From Nocardia lijiangensis NBRC 108240 (GTDB taxonomy: Bacteria; Actinomycetota; Actinomycetes; Mycobacteriales; Mycobacteriaceae), in contig NZ_BDBP01000035.1 in assembly GCF_001613045.1 (NCBI RefSeq), forward strand, positions 1 through 64,000: a stretch of 64,000 nt of DNA, in the 5' to 3' direction. How positions within the stretch are numbered: the stretch's first letter is position 1; each line of letters opens with the position of its first letter. Shown one piece after another: positions 1-45,000 of the stretch. Position numbers and translations under genes: made by a program. The notes beneath the pieces were generated by a model, which was not told where the DNA came from, searched no databases, and was given only the letters and a program-made list of their open reading frames with translations.

Positions 1-163
1 CGCTCCCCCGGCCCGGCCCGACGGCGGCCCGCTCGGCCTGCCCGCGGATTTCCTCATCGCGCCCGACGGCCGCGTGCTGGCGTCCAAGCACGGGTCGCAC
101 GTCTACGACCAGTGGTCGGTCGACGAACTGCTGGCCCTCGTGCCCGCCGAGCAGCTCCGGTGA
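1..163 (+). CDS. C-terminal end of a peroxiredoxin/AhpC-TSA-like protein (partial)
   Basis: Reading frame from base 2 to the TGA at 161-163; the N-terminus lies outside the window. The visible 53 residues contain GLPADFLIAPDGRVLASKHG followed by DQWSVDELLALV. This resembles the C-terminal strand and helix of thioredoxin-fold AhpC/TSA-family proteins, where LPADFLI-PDGRV is typical. The catalytic cysteine region is not in the window, so activity cannot be judged. The stop overlaps the GTG start of the next gene (GTGA), which suggests translational coupling. Confidence 0.6.
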   Translation, partial: APPARPDGGPLGLPADFLIAPDGRVLASKHGSHVYDQWSVDELLALVPAEQLR

Positions 164-690
164 CGGCGATTGCCAGGCCGCTGCCTGCCCCGCGCACGGC
201 CGGAGCGAAGCAGCCACGTGTCGTCAGGGCGTGCGCGCTGCTGAGCGCCGGGCTGCTCGCGGGCGCGTTCGGCTACGGCGCCGTCAACGTGGTCTATGCC
301 TTTCGCGAGGTGCCGCTCGACGTCCGCTTCACCTTCCACACCGCGCTGATGCAGGTCAACGGGGTGGTCATGCAGTCGCTGATGGGGCTGGCCATCCTGA
401 GCTGTGCGGTGCTGGCGGTACGCGCTACCGGTCGGCACCGGTGGACCGCCGGAGCAGCTGCCGCGCTGGCCTTTTCGTCCTTCTTGATCACGCGTCTCGG
501 CAATGTGCCGATCAACCAGCACATCAAGCGCTGGGCGATCGAGGGCCCGCCCGCCGACTACGCCGAGATCCTCGGACGTTGGGAGGCATTCCATTTCGCC
601 CGCACCGGCTGCGCGCTGCTGGCCTTCGCCCTGATCGTCCTGCTGACCATGTCGAACGATCCCGCAATCGAAAAGGAGACACACCCATGA
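160..690 (+). CDS. DUF1772 (anthrone oxygenase-like) membrane protein
   Basis: A protein of 176 residues starting at GTG 160, which overlaps the preceding stop. The frame opens slightly upstream, but this start gives the coupled GTGA junction. Four hydrophobic segments are visible: ALLSAGLLAGAFGYGAVNVVYAF, the stretch around MQSLMGLAILSCAVLAV, AAAALAFSSFLI, and CALLAFALIVLLT near the C-terminus. Between the last two is the motif NVPINQHIKRW followed by a W-x5-HFAR segment, characteristic of DUF1772 proteins. Some members are called anthrone oxygenase-like, but the reaction here is unknown. The stop overlaps the ATG of the next gene (ATGA), so the two are probably one operon. Confidence 0.75.
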   Translation: MTAIARPLPAPRTAGAKQPRVVRACALLSAGLLAGAFGYGAVNVVYAFREVPLDVRFTFHTALMQVNGVVMQSLMGLAILSCAVLAVRATGRHRWTAGAAAALAFSSFLITRLGNVPINQHIKRWAIEGPPADYAEILGRWEAFHFARTGCALLAFALIVLLTMSNDPAIEKETHP

Positions 691-1292
691 TGACCATCGA
701 GCTGTTCGTGACCGCGGGTGTCCTCGACGCCGAGCGCAAACACCTACTCGCCGAACGCATCCTGCACACGCTGACCACCGAGGACGGTGCGCCGGACGCG
801 GTGCTCGACAAGGCGCGCGAACTCACCCACGTGCTCGTCAGGGAGCCGGACGTGTGGGCCACCGGTGGACCCGCAGCGCCGCGCTACCTCGTCCGCCTCA
901 CCGTCCCCGGTTCGTGGAGCAACAACCCGCATTTCGCCGGTCACGTCGTGCCAGCGATCACCGAGGCGATCGCGGCGACCGAACCCGATCCGGAACGGCT
1001 CACCCGGGAACCGCACTGCGTGGTGCAGATCGTCGGCCTGCGCGAACACGGCCTCGCCACCCTCGGCCGCTCGCTGACCAGCACCGAGATCACCAAACTG
1101 ATGACCGACGATTACCGCAAGTCCGGCGAAATCCGCGAAGCCCCCGAGGGTTTCGCCATCGACCCGGTCTGCGGGATGACCGTCGAACTGGCCACCGCCT
1201 CCCTCACCCTCACCCACGAAGGCGTCCACTACGCCTTCTGTGCCCCCGTCTGCCGCAAACTCTTCGCCGAGGAACACGCGATCCCCGCCTGA
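687..1292 (+). CDS. Tautomerase-like domain fused to a C-terminal YHS domain
   Basis: A protein of 201 residues. ATG 687 is chosen over the longer open frame because AAAAGGAGA at 671-679 sits just upstream and the ATG overlaps the previous stop. Residues 1-130 look like a tautomerase/4-oxalocrotonate-tautomerase-type alpha/beta domain (MTIELFVTAGVLDAERKHLL). The N-terminus reads Met-Met-Thr, so the catalytic Pro-1 of that superfamily is missing. Residues about 155-198 form a YHS domain (DPVCGMTVE, then FCAPVCRKLF). Its cysteines are often linked to metal binding in metal transporters and multicomponent oxygenases. A redox or metal role alongside the peroxiredoxin-like and DUF1772 genes is inference. 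Confidence 0.7.
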   Translation: MMTIELFVTAGVLDAERKHLLAERILHTLTTEDGAPDAVLDKARELTHVLVREPDVWATGGPAAPRYLVRLTVPGSWSNNPHFAGHVVPAITEAIAATEPDPERLTREPHCVVQIVGLREHGLATLGRSLTSTEITKLMTDDYRKSGEIREAPEGFAIDPVCGMTVELATASLTLTHEGVHYAFCAPVCRKLFAEEHAIPA

Positions 1293-1664
1293 CCCGAAAC
1301 GCCGGCGGCGGTCCGGTCGATGTATTCCTTGCGCAGACGCACCCGTCGGACTGGTGTAGCGGTCCGGACGTCCTCGGCCGAGATTCGTGCCGCCGCAGAT
1401 GAATTGAAGCAAACCGTCCGCGCGAATATTACCGATCGTTCTGAAATGGAGTGTGTACAGCCGATACGGACTCAACCCAGGATCGACATGACCCGTAGCC
1501 GCGCTGCCAGGAGAGATCCAGCGCGCGGCCGAGCATGTCTTCGCGGTCGAATTCCTTGGTACGCACCACTTTCCGAGCACAAGAAGACTATTGCGACCGA
1601 TCGGTCAAATATGCAACACTGCGAGCCGCCATCCACAACCGAAGAACTGAACAAAGGATTCATC
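1293..1664. other. Intergenic region upstream of the small exported protein gene
   Basis: This 372 bp stretch has no convincing gene. An open frame from 1320 runs into the following peptide gene, but its N-terminal part is Arg-rich and has no ribosome binding site, so I treat it as chance. The region is less GC-rich towards 1580-1620 and carries the palindrome listed separately. ACCGATCG recurs near 1431 as a possible half site. The promoter of the exported peptide is presumably here. Confidence 0.5.
1595..1606. promoter_or_regulatory. Palindrome GACCGATCGGTC, candidate repressor operator
   Basis: A perfect 12 bp palindrome about 60 bp upstream of the exported peptide start, inside the likely promoter. 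Its size and symmetry suit a TetR-type or similar dimeric repressor. It does not match the TTAACTG-type operator of the TetR gene nearby, so the cognate regulator is unknown. Confidence 0.4.
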
Positions 1665-1883
1665 ATGTCGTTCACCAAGCTGCTGAGCGCAGGCGTCGCC
1701 GCGCTGGCTTTCGGGGCAGTCCTCACCGCGGGCCCGGCTCTCGCCGAACCGCTCACCCCCACACCGGTGATCGCGCCCGGCGAGCCCGCACCGGGCGGGA
1801 CGTCGTCGGGTAGCGCGCTGACCAACGTCTTCGAGCAGCTGTTGCGCACCCTGCGGTGCGGCTCCGCCGCCGTCTGCGTCTAG
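1665..1883 (+). CDS. Small exported protein with signal peptide
   Basis: A 72-residue product from ATG 1665, with AAAGGA at about 1653-1658 as ribosome binding site. Residues 1-27 form a classic Sec signal peptide: charged start MSFTK, hydrophobic core, and an AxA-type site in GPALA before EPLTP. The predicted mature part is about 45 residues: a Pro/Gly-rich stretch, then an amphipathic segment with two cysteines (LRCGSAAVCV) that could pair. I do not recognise a family. Short exported proteins of this kind are common in nocardiae and mycobacteria. It is followed by a hairpin and faces the YqeB-like gene tail to tail. Confidence 0.65.
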   Translation: MSFTKLLSAGVAALAFGAVLTAGPALAEPLTPTPVIAPGEPAPGGTSSGSALTNVFEQLLRTLRCGSAAVCV

Positions 1884-1907
1884 GTGCCCGGCGCGTAGCC
1901 CATCGAC

Positions 1908-1936
1908 GGCACGGGTGGGATTGGCTCCGCCCGTGC
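1908..1936. terminator. Probable bidirectional terminator hairpin
   Basis: GGCACGGG is followed after a short loop by CCCGTGCC, with extra imperfect pairs (TGGGA against TCCG) inside. It lies between two convergent genes ending at 1883 (+) and 1973 (-), the expected site for a shared terminator. There is no T-run, which is usual in actinomycetes. Confidence 0.55.
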
Positions 1937-1972
1937 CACGGGGGGCTCATAAGCGTTCGAGGGCGAACGCTG

Positions 1973-2668
1973 TCAACTCGGTCGTTGGACGGTGCGAATG
2001 AGCTGCTCGCCCTTTCGCTCCCGGACATCGACGCCGAGGGCGATCAGCTTCTCGTCGACTTCTTCGATGATGAGTGGCTTCTTGTCGGCGATAGCACGTC
2101 TGCGGGCCCGCAGCAGGACATTGACATCCTCATCGACTCCGGGCATGCCATCGAGCCAGCGGGCGAATTCCACGCCGAAGGGATCGTCGCGATCCAGCCA
2201 TGGATAGCCGTGCTTGCGGAAAGCCGCCGCGATTTTGCGGCGGCCGAGATCGGACGCGCCGAAACGGGCCAGCCGCAACCGATTTCGGTCGACAAGGACC
2301 AGGTCGCCAGCCTCGCGGAACACGGCGTCGACCTGGGCACGCGGCACGTACTTCTCTCGCCTGTCCTTGGACAACTCGACATGATCGTCGGCGACGATGA
2401 GCGCAAGACTCTCCTTGCGCGCGGCATCGAAAAGGGTGAGCCCGGCCAGCAAACCGACGACCGCGGCGATGGGCACCAGCCAGACCGGCGAGATCGTCAT
2501 CGCCAGCTCGAGCGGGCCGGGCACCGAGGGCAGGGTGTCGACCGCCCAGCCACCGACCGGCGGCACGGCGAACCCGATGCCGCAGCCGAGTGCGAGCCCG
2601 CCGAAGGCGAACAGCCACAACCACACTGCGGAAAAACGCAGCTCGGTGGGCGCGGATTTACTCGTCAT
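1973..2668 (-). CDS. YqeB-like membrane protein
   Basis: 231 residues, ATG at 2668 overlapping the stop of the TetR gene (ATGA), with GGAGG directly upstream. Two transmembrane segments are visible near residues 10-38 and 55-82 (LAMTISPVWLVPIAAVVGLLAGLTLF). A soluble C-terminal part of about 145 residues follows, ending with the conserved-looking run DEDVNVLLRARRRAIADKK and IIEEVDEKLIALGVDVRERK. This layout resembles actinobacterial YqeB-family proteins, whose function is unknown. Coupling to the upstream TetR gene suggests that the regulator controls this gene together with itself. Confidence 0.65.
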   Translation of the reverse strand: MTSKSAPTELRFSAVWLWLFAFGGLALGCGIGFAVPPVGGWAVDTLPSVPGPLELAMTISPVWLVPIAAVVGLLAGLTLFDAARKESLALIVADDHVELSKDRREKYVPRAQVDAVFREAGDLVLVDRNRLRLARFGASDLGRRKIAAAFRKHGYPWLDRDDPFGVEFARWLDGMPGVDEDVNVLLRARRRAIADKKPLIIEEVDEKLIALGVDVRERKGEQLIRTVQRPS

Positions 2669-3270
2669 CGGTCCTCCATTCCGATCGGACGCAGCAAGCG
2701 GGAGATCGTCGCGCGCACCAGTGGCCGCGGGTCGTACGGTTGCTCGGGGTCGGCGTTCAGGAAGGTCGCGTCGACGATCGACAGAATCCAGCGAGCCGTT
2801 TCCGCGGGCTCGAACCCGGGATCGATGTGCCCCTGCGCGATACCGCGTTCGAGCAGGGTGGTGAGTGCGGCGGCACTGAGGCGCGCATCCTCCAGCACGA
2901 CGGCGGTGAGTTCTTCGTCCTGATCGAGACGACGCAGCAGCTCCACCATCAGACCCGGCGCCACCGGATCGAGCGACTCACCCGCCAGCGCGTCGACGAT
3001 GTCGAGAATCGCGTCGAGACAATCGGTTCGGTCGATGTGCCGGGCGATGAGTTCGGTGTGCTCGGGAATCGACAGCTCGAAGATCGAACGGAAGACCGCC
3101 GCCTTGTCCGCGAAGTAGTAGAAAACACTGCCCGAGCTGAGTCCCGCCGCACGTGCGATCTGCGCGGCGGTGGTGCGCTCGTAGCCGTGGGTGGCGAACA
3201 GTTCAGCAGCGGAATGCGTGATGGCACTGCGCCGTTCGGCGACACGTTGTGGATCGATGGATCGGGCCAT
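2665..3270 (-). CDS. TetR/AcrR-family transcriptional regulator
   Basis: 201 residues. The N-terminal helix-turn-helix is clear (about residues 12-55): RSAITHSAAELFATHGYERTT, then AAQIARAAGLSSGSVFYYF with the TetR-type FYYFADK end. The C-terminal ligand domain has no recognisable specificity. ATG 3270 has no Shine-Dalgarno sequence, and a TATTGT-like element lies about 10 bases upstream, so the message may be leaderless. An inverted repeat at 3286-3305 fits autoregulation. The coupled YqeB-like gene is the likely co-regulated partner. Whether it also acts on the NRPS gene is unknown, since that promoter is 37 kb away. Confidence 0.85.
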   Translation of the reverse strand: MARSIDPQRVAERRSAITHSAAELFATHGYERTTAAQIARAAGLSSGSVFYYFADKAAVFRSIFELSIPEHTELIARHIDRTDCLDAILDIVDALAGESLDPVAPGLMVELLRRLDQDEELTAVVLEDARLSAAALTTLLERGIAQGHIDPGFEPAETARWILSIVDATFLNADPEQPYDPRPLVRATISRLLRPIGMEDR

Positions 3271-3285
3271 ACATCGACAATATCA

Positions 3286-3305
3286 TTAACTGATTGGCCA
3301 GTTAA
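3286..3305. promoter_or_regulatory. Inverted repeat TTAACTG-N6-CAGTTAA, probable TetR operator
   Basis: Seven-base arms with a six-base spacer, 16 bp upstream of the TetR start codon and overlapping its likely promoter. It sits in the only AT-rich stretch of the region. No gene diverges from this point, so autoregulation is the simplest reading. Similar arms (CCAGTTA/TAACTGG) occur at the other TetR locus near 58.0 kb. Confidence 0.6.
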
Positions 3306-3380
3306 ATAATTCTCATCGCCGGAGTCTAGAGCCCGGTCGACTCGTTCGCCTCCCGCCCTACTGAGCAGGTCCAGGAACGC

Positions 3381-3414
3381 GAAGGCCGCCGCCGGAATCC
3401 CGGCGGCGGCCTTC
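3381..3414 (-). terminator. Hairpin terminator downstream of the NRPS gene
   Basis: A perfect 15 bp inverted repeat, GAAGGCCGCCGCCGG and its complement, with a four-base loop, begins 13 bp after the NRPS stop codon. It lacks a T-run, as strong actinobacterial hairpin terminators often do. It indicates that the NRPS transcript ends here, so the odd C-terminus is not continued in a downstream co-transcribed NRPS gene. Confidence 0.7.
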
Positions 3415-3427
3415 GTGGTCGAACTAT

Positions 3428-40534
<37,107 letters not shown>

Positions 40535-41115
40535 GCGCTCCCCGACGACACCCGGACAGGACGCTCACCTTTCACAGCGTGGCGCCCGCGTTCCCGGGTT
40601 CAGTTCTCAATATCAATCAGGCAAAAATGTTCACTGGCACTATCTGTCCAGTGGGCCGATCTTGTTACATGGGCTCGACCGCGCCCACTACCCACCGACC
40701 GGCCGAGCCGGGATGTTTCTCGCAGATCACCGGAACAATCTACCCGCGCCTCCCCTGACCGACCAACCAAGATCCATAGCGTTGGAACATCACCCCTGGC
40801 AGCGCGTTCGGGTCAGGTTTGCTGGATCCGATGTAGCGGTTCTCACAGCGATGTCGCTCACTGCGCGAGACCCGGGCGGAATCCGTTCAGTGCCCTTTCC
40901 GCACGAGACCCGATCGGCGGGAGGCTCGTTCCCCAGCGCGGCTCGGACACACCGTGGCACACAGTCCGCTTCGGCCGCACCCTCCGCACCCACGAGACCC
41001 GCGCGCCGGCCTTTCGCAGACTTCGATGGAACCGTCGCCGGTTCGGCAGCGTCTAGAGGGTTGTCGGTATGTTTTGGACCAGCACGGTTCGGGCGGAGTA
41101 GCGGAGGGGTCGGTC
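40535..41115. other. Divergent intergenic region between the NRPS and toxin genes
   Basis: 581 bp without a convincing gene; the open frames crossing it are Arg/Pro-rich. A relatively AT-rich patch at about 40600-40680 is the likely NRPS promoter area. A GTG at 40575 with AAAGGTGAG downstream is out of frame with the NRPS. The toxin's ribosome binding site (GGAGGGG, 41103-41109) lies at the right end. The toxin promoter cannot be fixed by eye. Confidence 0.5.
40632..40653. promoter_or_regulatory. Inverted repeat CACTGG-N10-CCAGTG upstream of the NRPS gene
   Basis: Perfect six-base arms separated by ten bases, in the AT-rich patch 98-119 bp upstream of the NRPS start. Placement and symmetry suit a regulator site. 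Short arms of this kind can arise by chance, and no regulator is adjacent. Confidence 0.35.
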
Positions 41116-42000
41116 GTGGGTATCGAGATTCCGGAGCCGTTGCAGTGGGCTGCGAAATATGTTGTGGGGGCTGGGGATTGGCCTGAGGGTGATGAGACGG
41201 CGATGCGTCGGGTGGAGTCGGCGTGGTCGGGTTTGGCGGAGACGTTGCGGGGGTTGGATTCCGAGGCTTCGTATGTGGTGAAGGCTGCGATCTCGGCGTT
41301 GGATGGTGAGACCGGTGCGGCGTTGGCGTCGCATTGGGAGAAGTTGGGTGGGGGTGCGGGGGCTTTCGATGGGCTGATCAAGCATGTGGAGACGTTGGCT
41401 GATCAGATCGGTGATGGTGCTGCGGATATCGAGCACACGAAGTTGGTGATCATTGCGTCGTTGGTGATTTTCGCGGTGGAGATGGCTGCGGCGTTGGCGG
41501 CGATGGCGACGGGGGTGGGTGCGCCTGCGGGGGCGGCGGCGGGTGCGGCGGCGCGGGCGGCGACGCAGGTGGCGATTCGGGTCGCGATCAAGGCGTTGGT
41601 GAAGCGGATTATTTCGAAGGCGGCGATGAAGGCGGCGGGGCGGGCGGTGTTGCGGGGGGCGTGGGAGGCGGTGTTGGAGGAGGCGTTCCTGGATGTGGGG
41701 TTGAAGTTGGCGCAGGTGGCGGCGGATCGGCGGGATCCGTTGTCGAAGGAGGAGTGGGTCGAGTCTGGGAAGACGTTGTTGACCGCGGGGGTGGCGGGTG
41801 CGACGGAGGGGTTGTTGGGTGGTTCGGGGGGTCCGGGTCGGGGTGGGAGTCCGGTGGTGGAGGGGTTGAAGGAGGTGGGGAAGGAGTCGTTGACGGGGTT
41901 GGCGGGGGAGGTTGCGGGGGCGGCGACGGATGCGGCGTTGAACGATAGGCCGTTCGATTTGGGGGAGGTGTTGACGGCGGAGACGTTGACGTCGTCGTTG
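41116..42000 (+). other. WXG100-like N-terminal domain and hydrophobic segment of the toxin
   Basis: DWPEGDETAMRRVESAWSGLAETLRGLDSEA, a helical region with the W and spacing seen in CpnT-like N-termini, is followed by a hydrophobic run (LVIIASLVIFAVEMAAALAA, about residues 111-131) and a basic Ala-rich helix set. The DNA is unlike the rest of the locus: Leu is almost always TTG and Val GTG, whereas downstream parts prefer C-ending codons. Confidence 0.7.
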
Positions 42001-45000
42001 GTGGGGGGTGTGCAGTCGGGGATCGAGTCGGCGGGGGATCGTGGGTCGGATGCGGGGGATGGTGCCGGTGATGAGGGGGCCGGGGATGAGGGTGGTCCCG
42101 GGGAGGGGGAGCAGGGCGATCCGGGGGATCGGAACCAGCAAGATGATGCTGGTCGGCAGGACGATCCTGGGCAGAACCAGGATGAGGGTCAGCAGGACGA
42201 TCCGGGTCGGCAGGGTGATCAGGGTCAGCAGAATCAGAATCAGAATCAGCAGGATGGTCCGGGACGGGATCAGCAGGATCCGGGGCGGACGCAGCCGTCG
42301 GGGACGCAGAACGATTCCGGTCAGCAGTCCCAGCCTGCGGGGAGTCAGCAGTCGCAGCCGTCGGGTCAGCAGAACCAGCCGTCGGGTCAGCAGTCGCAGT
42401 CCTCGGAGCAGCCGAACCAGCCGACAGGTCAGCAGAACCAGTCATCGGACCAGTCGAGCCAGCCGTCGGGCCAGCAGACACAACCCTCGGGTCAGCAGAA
42501 CCAGTCACCGGAGCAGTCGACGCCACCACCGGGTCCGCAGTCGCAATCGCCGGACCAGCCGACGGGCCAGCAGACGCAACCTTCGGGTCAACAGAACCAG
42601 TCGCCGGAACAGCCGTCACAGTCGAGCCAGCCGACGGGCCAGCAGTCGCCACCCTCGGACCAACAAAGCCAGCCTTCAGGCCAGCAGACACCCGCAGGTC
42701 AACAGAACCAGTCACCAGAGCAGTCGACGCCACCATCGGGTCAGCAGTCACAGCCCTCCGGTCAGCAGCCGCAGCCTTCGGACCAGTCCGCACAACCCTC
42801 TGGTCAGCAGTCACAGCCGTCCGGTTCGGCAGGCGATCCGGGCCAGCCGCCGTCGGGTCAGTCCACCCAGCCCGGTCAGAGCACCCAACAGGACCAGTCC
42901 CCGGGCACCGAGCAGACCCCGACCCAGCGCAACGACTCGCAACCGAACACCCCGAACCCCACGGGTTCGACAAACTCGAGCACCCCGACCGGCGGCGACC
43001 CGCAACGTCCCGGCCCCGGTGACTCGACCGGCCAGGACAACACCCCACCTGCACGCGACACCACTCCGGATGATCCGTCGAGCCACGCGACCACCCAGGA
43101 AGGCCCGTCCAACCAAACCGGCACGCCGCCGACCGGCCAGAACAGCGGCGGCAACCCGTCGAGCCAGAACCCTGCGCCGACGAGCCCGTCCAACCCGAGT
43201 TCCACGAACGCACCGTCCACCAGCCCGGACGCCACCGACCAGAACGGTCGCGAGAACAACCCCACGTCCAGCACCCCGACCGGTTCGGTACCCACCCAAC
43301 CGACCACACCGAGCAATCCCACCACCCCGACCTCCGGCGTCCCAGGAACGATTCCCACCCAGGACCCGTCCCGCAATACAGACGACCGCACACCGTCTAC
43401 ACCGTCGACTCCCGCGAACGGCACTCCGTCTACACCGTCGACCCCGGGAAACACGACCCCGTCGAGCCCCGCGACGACACCGGTAACCCCAACCGGGGCG
43501 AACCCGGGCACATCGAACGCGGACGACACGACAACGTCAGCCACCACCCCTCCGGGCACCACCGGCACTCCGGCCGCGAGCAACCCGACAACCCCCGCAC
43601 CGAACGCGCCAGCGGCAGCCACGCCACCTCCGTCCGCACCCACCTCACCGCCCCCTACCGGCCCCACCCAGTCGAACCCGAGCGGCACCGTTTCGACGGA
43701 CACCGCCGGCTCTCCCACCTCGAGCACGTCGGCCAGCCCTGCTGCGAACACGCCCACCGCGGGCACGCCCTCTTCGTCCACACCCAGCTCGTCGAACCCC
43801 ACCATCCCCACCACGCTGCACCCCACCGGCCCGGTGTCGACGGACACCGCCACCGCCTCCGCTACAGCGACCGCCGCCCCATCGGGACCCGCATTCCCGG
43901 CATCCACTCCCACCGACACCGCGCGGCCCACGGGCGACAGCACACCCGCGTCCACTCCGGCGAGCACGCCGACCACCGCCCAGCCGGGAAGCAACCCGAA
44001 CCAACCCGCAAGCACCACGCCGAACGCCGGCCCGCCAAACCTGTCGACGCCTCAGCGCCCCGGAACTACACCAAATCCCGCATCCACCAACACATCTCCG
44101 GCAGACACCCGGTACTCCGGCACTCCGACGAACGCCGCCCCGCCGACGGGAACCACACCGAACACCACGGCCCAGACCTCGCCGAGCCAGCGCCCGAGCA
44201 CGCCCACGAACACTCAGCCTTCAACCGCTCCAAACCAACCCGCGGCAACTACCCCGAACACCGGACGGCAAACCCCGCCGACACCCCAGCGACCCGGCAC
44301 TACACCAAATCCCGCATCCGCCAATCAATCTCCGGCAGACACCCGAAGCCCCGGCGCCCCAGCGACCCCGACCGACGCTGCCCAGCCGACCGGAACCGCC
44401 CCGAGCAGCACGGCGGAGACCTCGCCGAGCCAGCGCCCAGGCACGCCCGCGGACGACGACACCCAGCCCTCAACCGCGCCGCGACCGGGCACGCCCACGA
44501 ACGCCTCCAACCGCGCCGACGATTCCGGCCAACCGACACAGTCGCGTCTGGGCAACGAAACCCCGGCGAATTCGACTCCCCCGCAACAGAAACCGAACCC
44601 CCTCGGCCCCGCCAACCGCCCCGGCTTCGACCCCGCGAACCACAAATACATCGCCCACTACAACGACGGCCGCCCCATCCCCCGCGACCCCTTCTACGCG
44701 GGCCAATACAACCCGCACATCGGCCGCTACCAACCCACCGAAGCCGAAATCCGCGCCGAACGCGAGCAACTCCAGAACAACTCGAACAGCACGGACACCA
44801 CGACGACCAACACCACGTCGCCCGACCCGTCCTCCGACACCTCAACGCATCCCGGCAGCAGCGCCTATCCGGTCCAGCCGCAGCCCAACGCGACCACACC
44901 GACCAGCACACCTGCTGATCCGGGCCGCCCCCAGACGCCCCTCCCTAACGTCCGCGCGCCGGAATCGACTCCCCCGCAACACGGTCAGCCGCCCACCCGC

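Noticed and set aside
1320..1664. N-terminal extension of the small exported protein.
   Set aside because: It would bury the signal peptide inside an Arg-rich protein. ATG 1665 has AAAGGA and a complete signal peptide.
40954..41115. Earlier start for the toxin gene at about 40954.
   Set aside because: The extra N-terminal residues are Pro/Arg-rich with no ribosome site. GTG 41116 has GGAGGGG and gives the family N-terminus.
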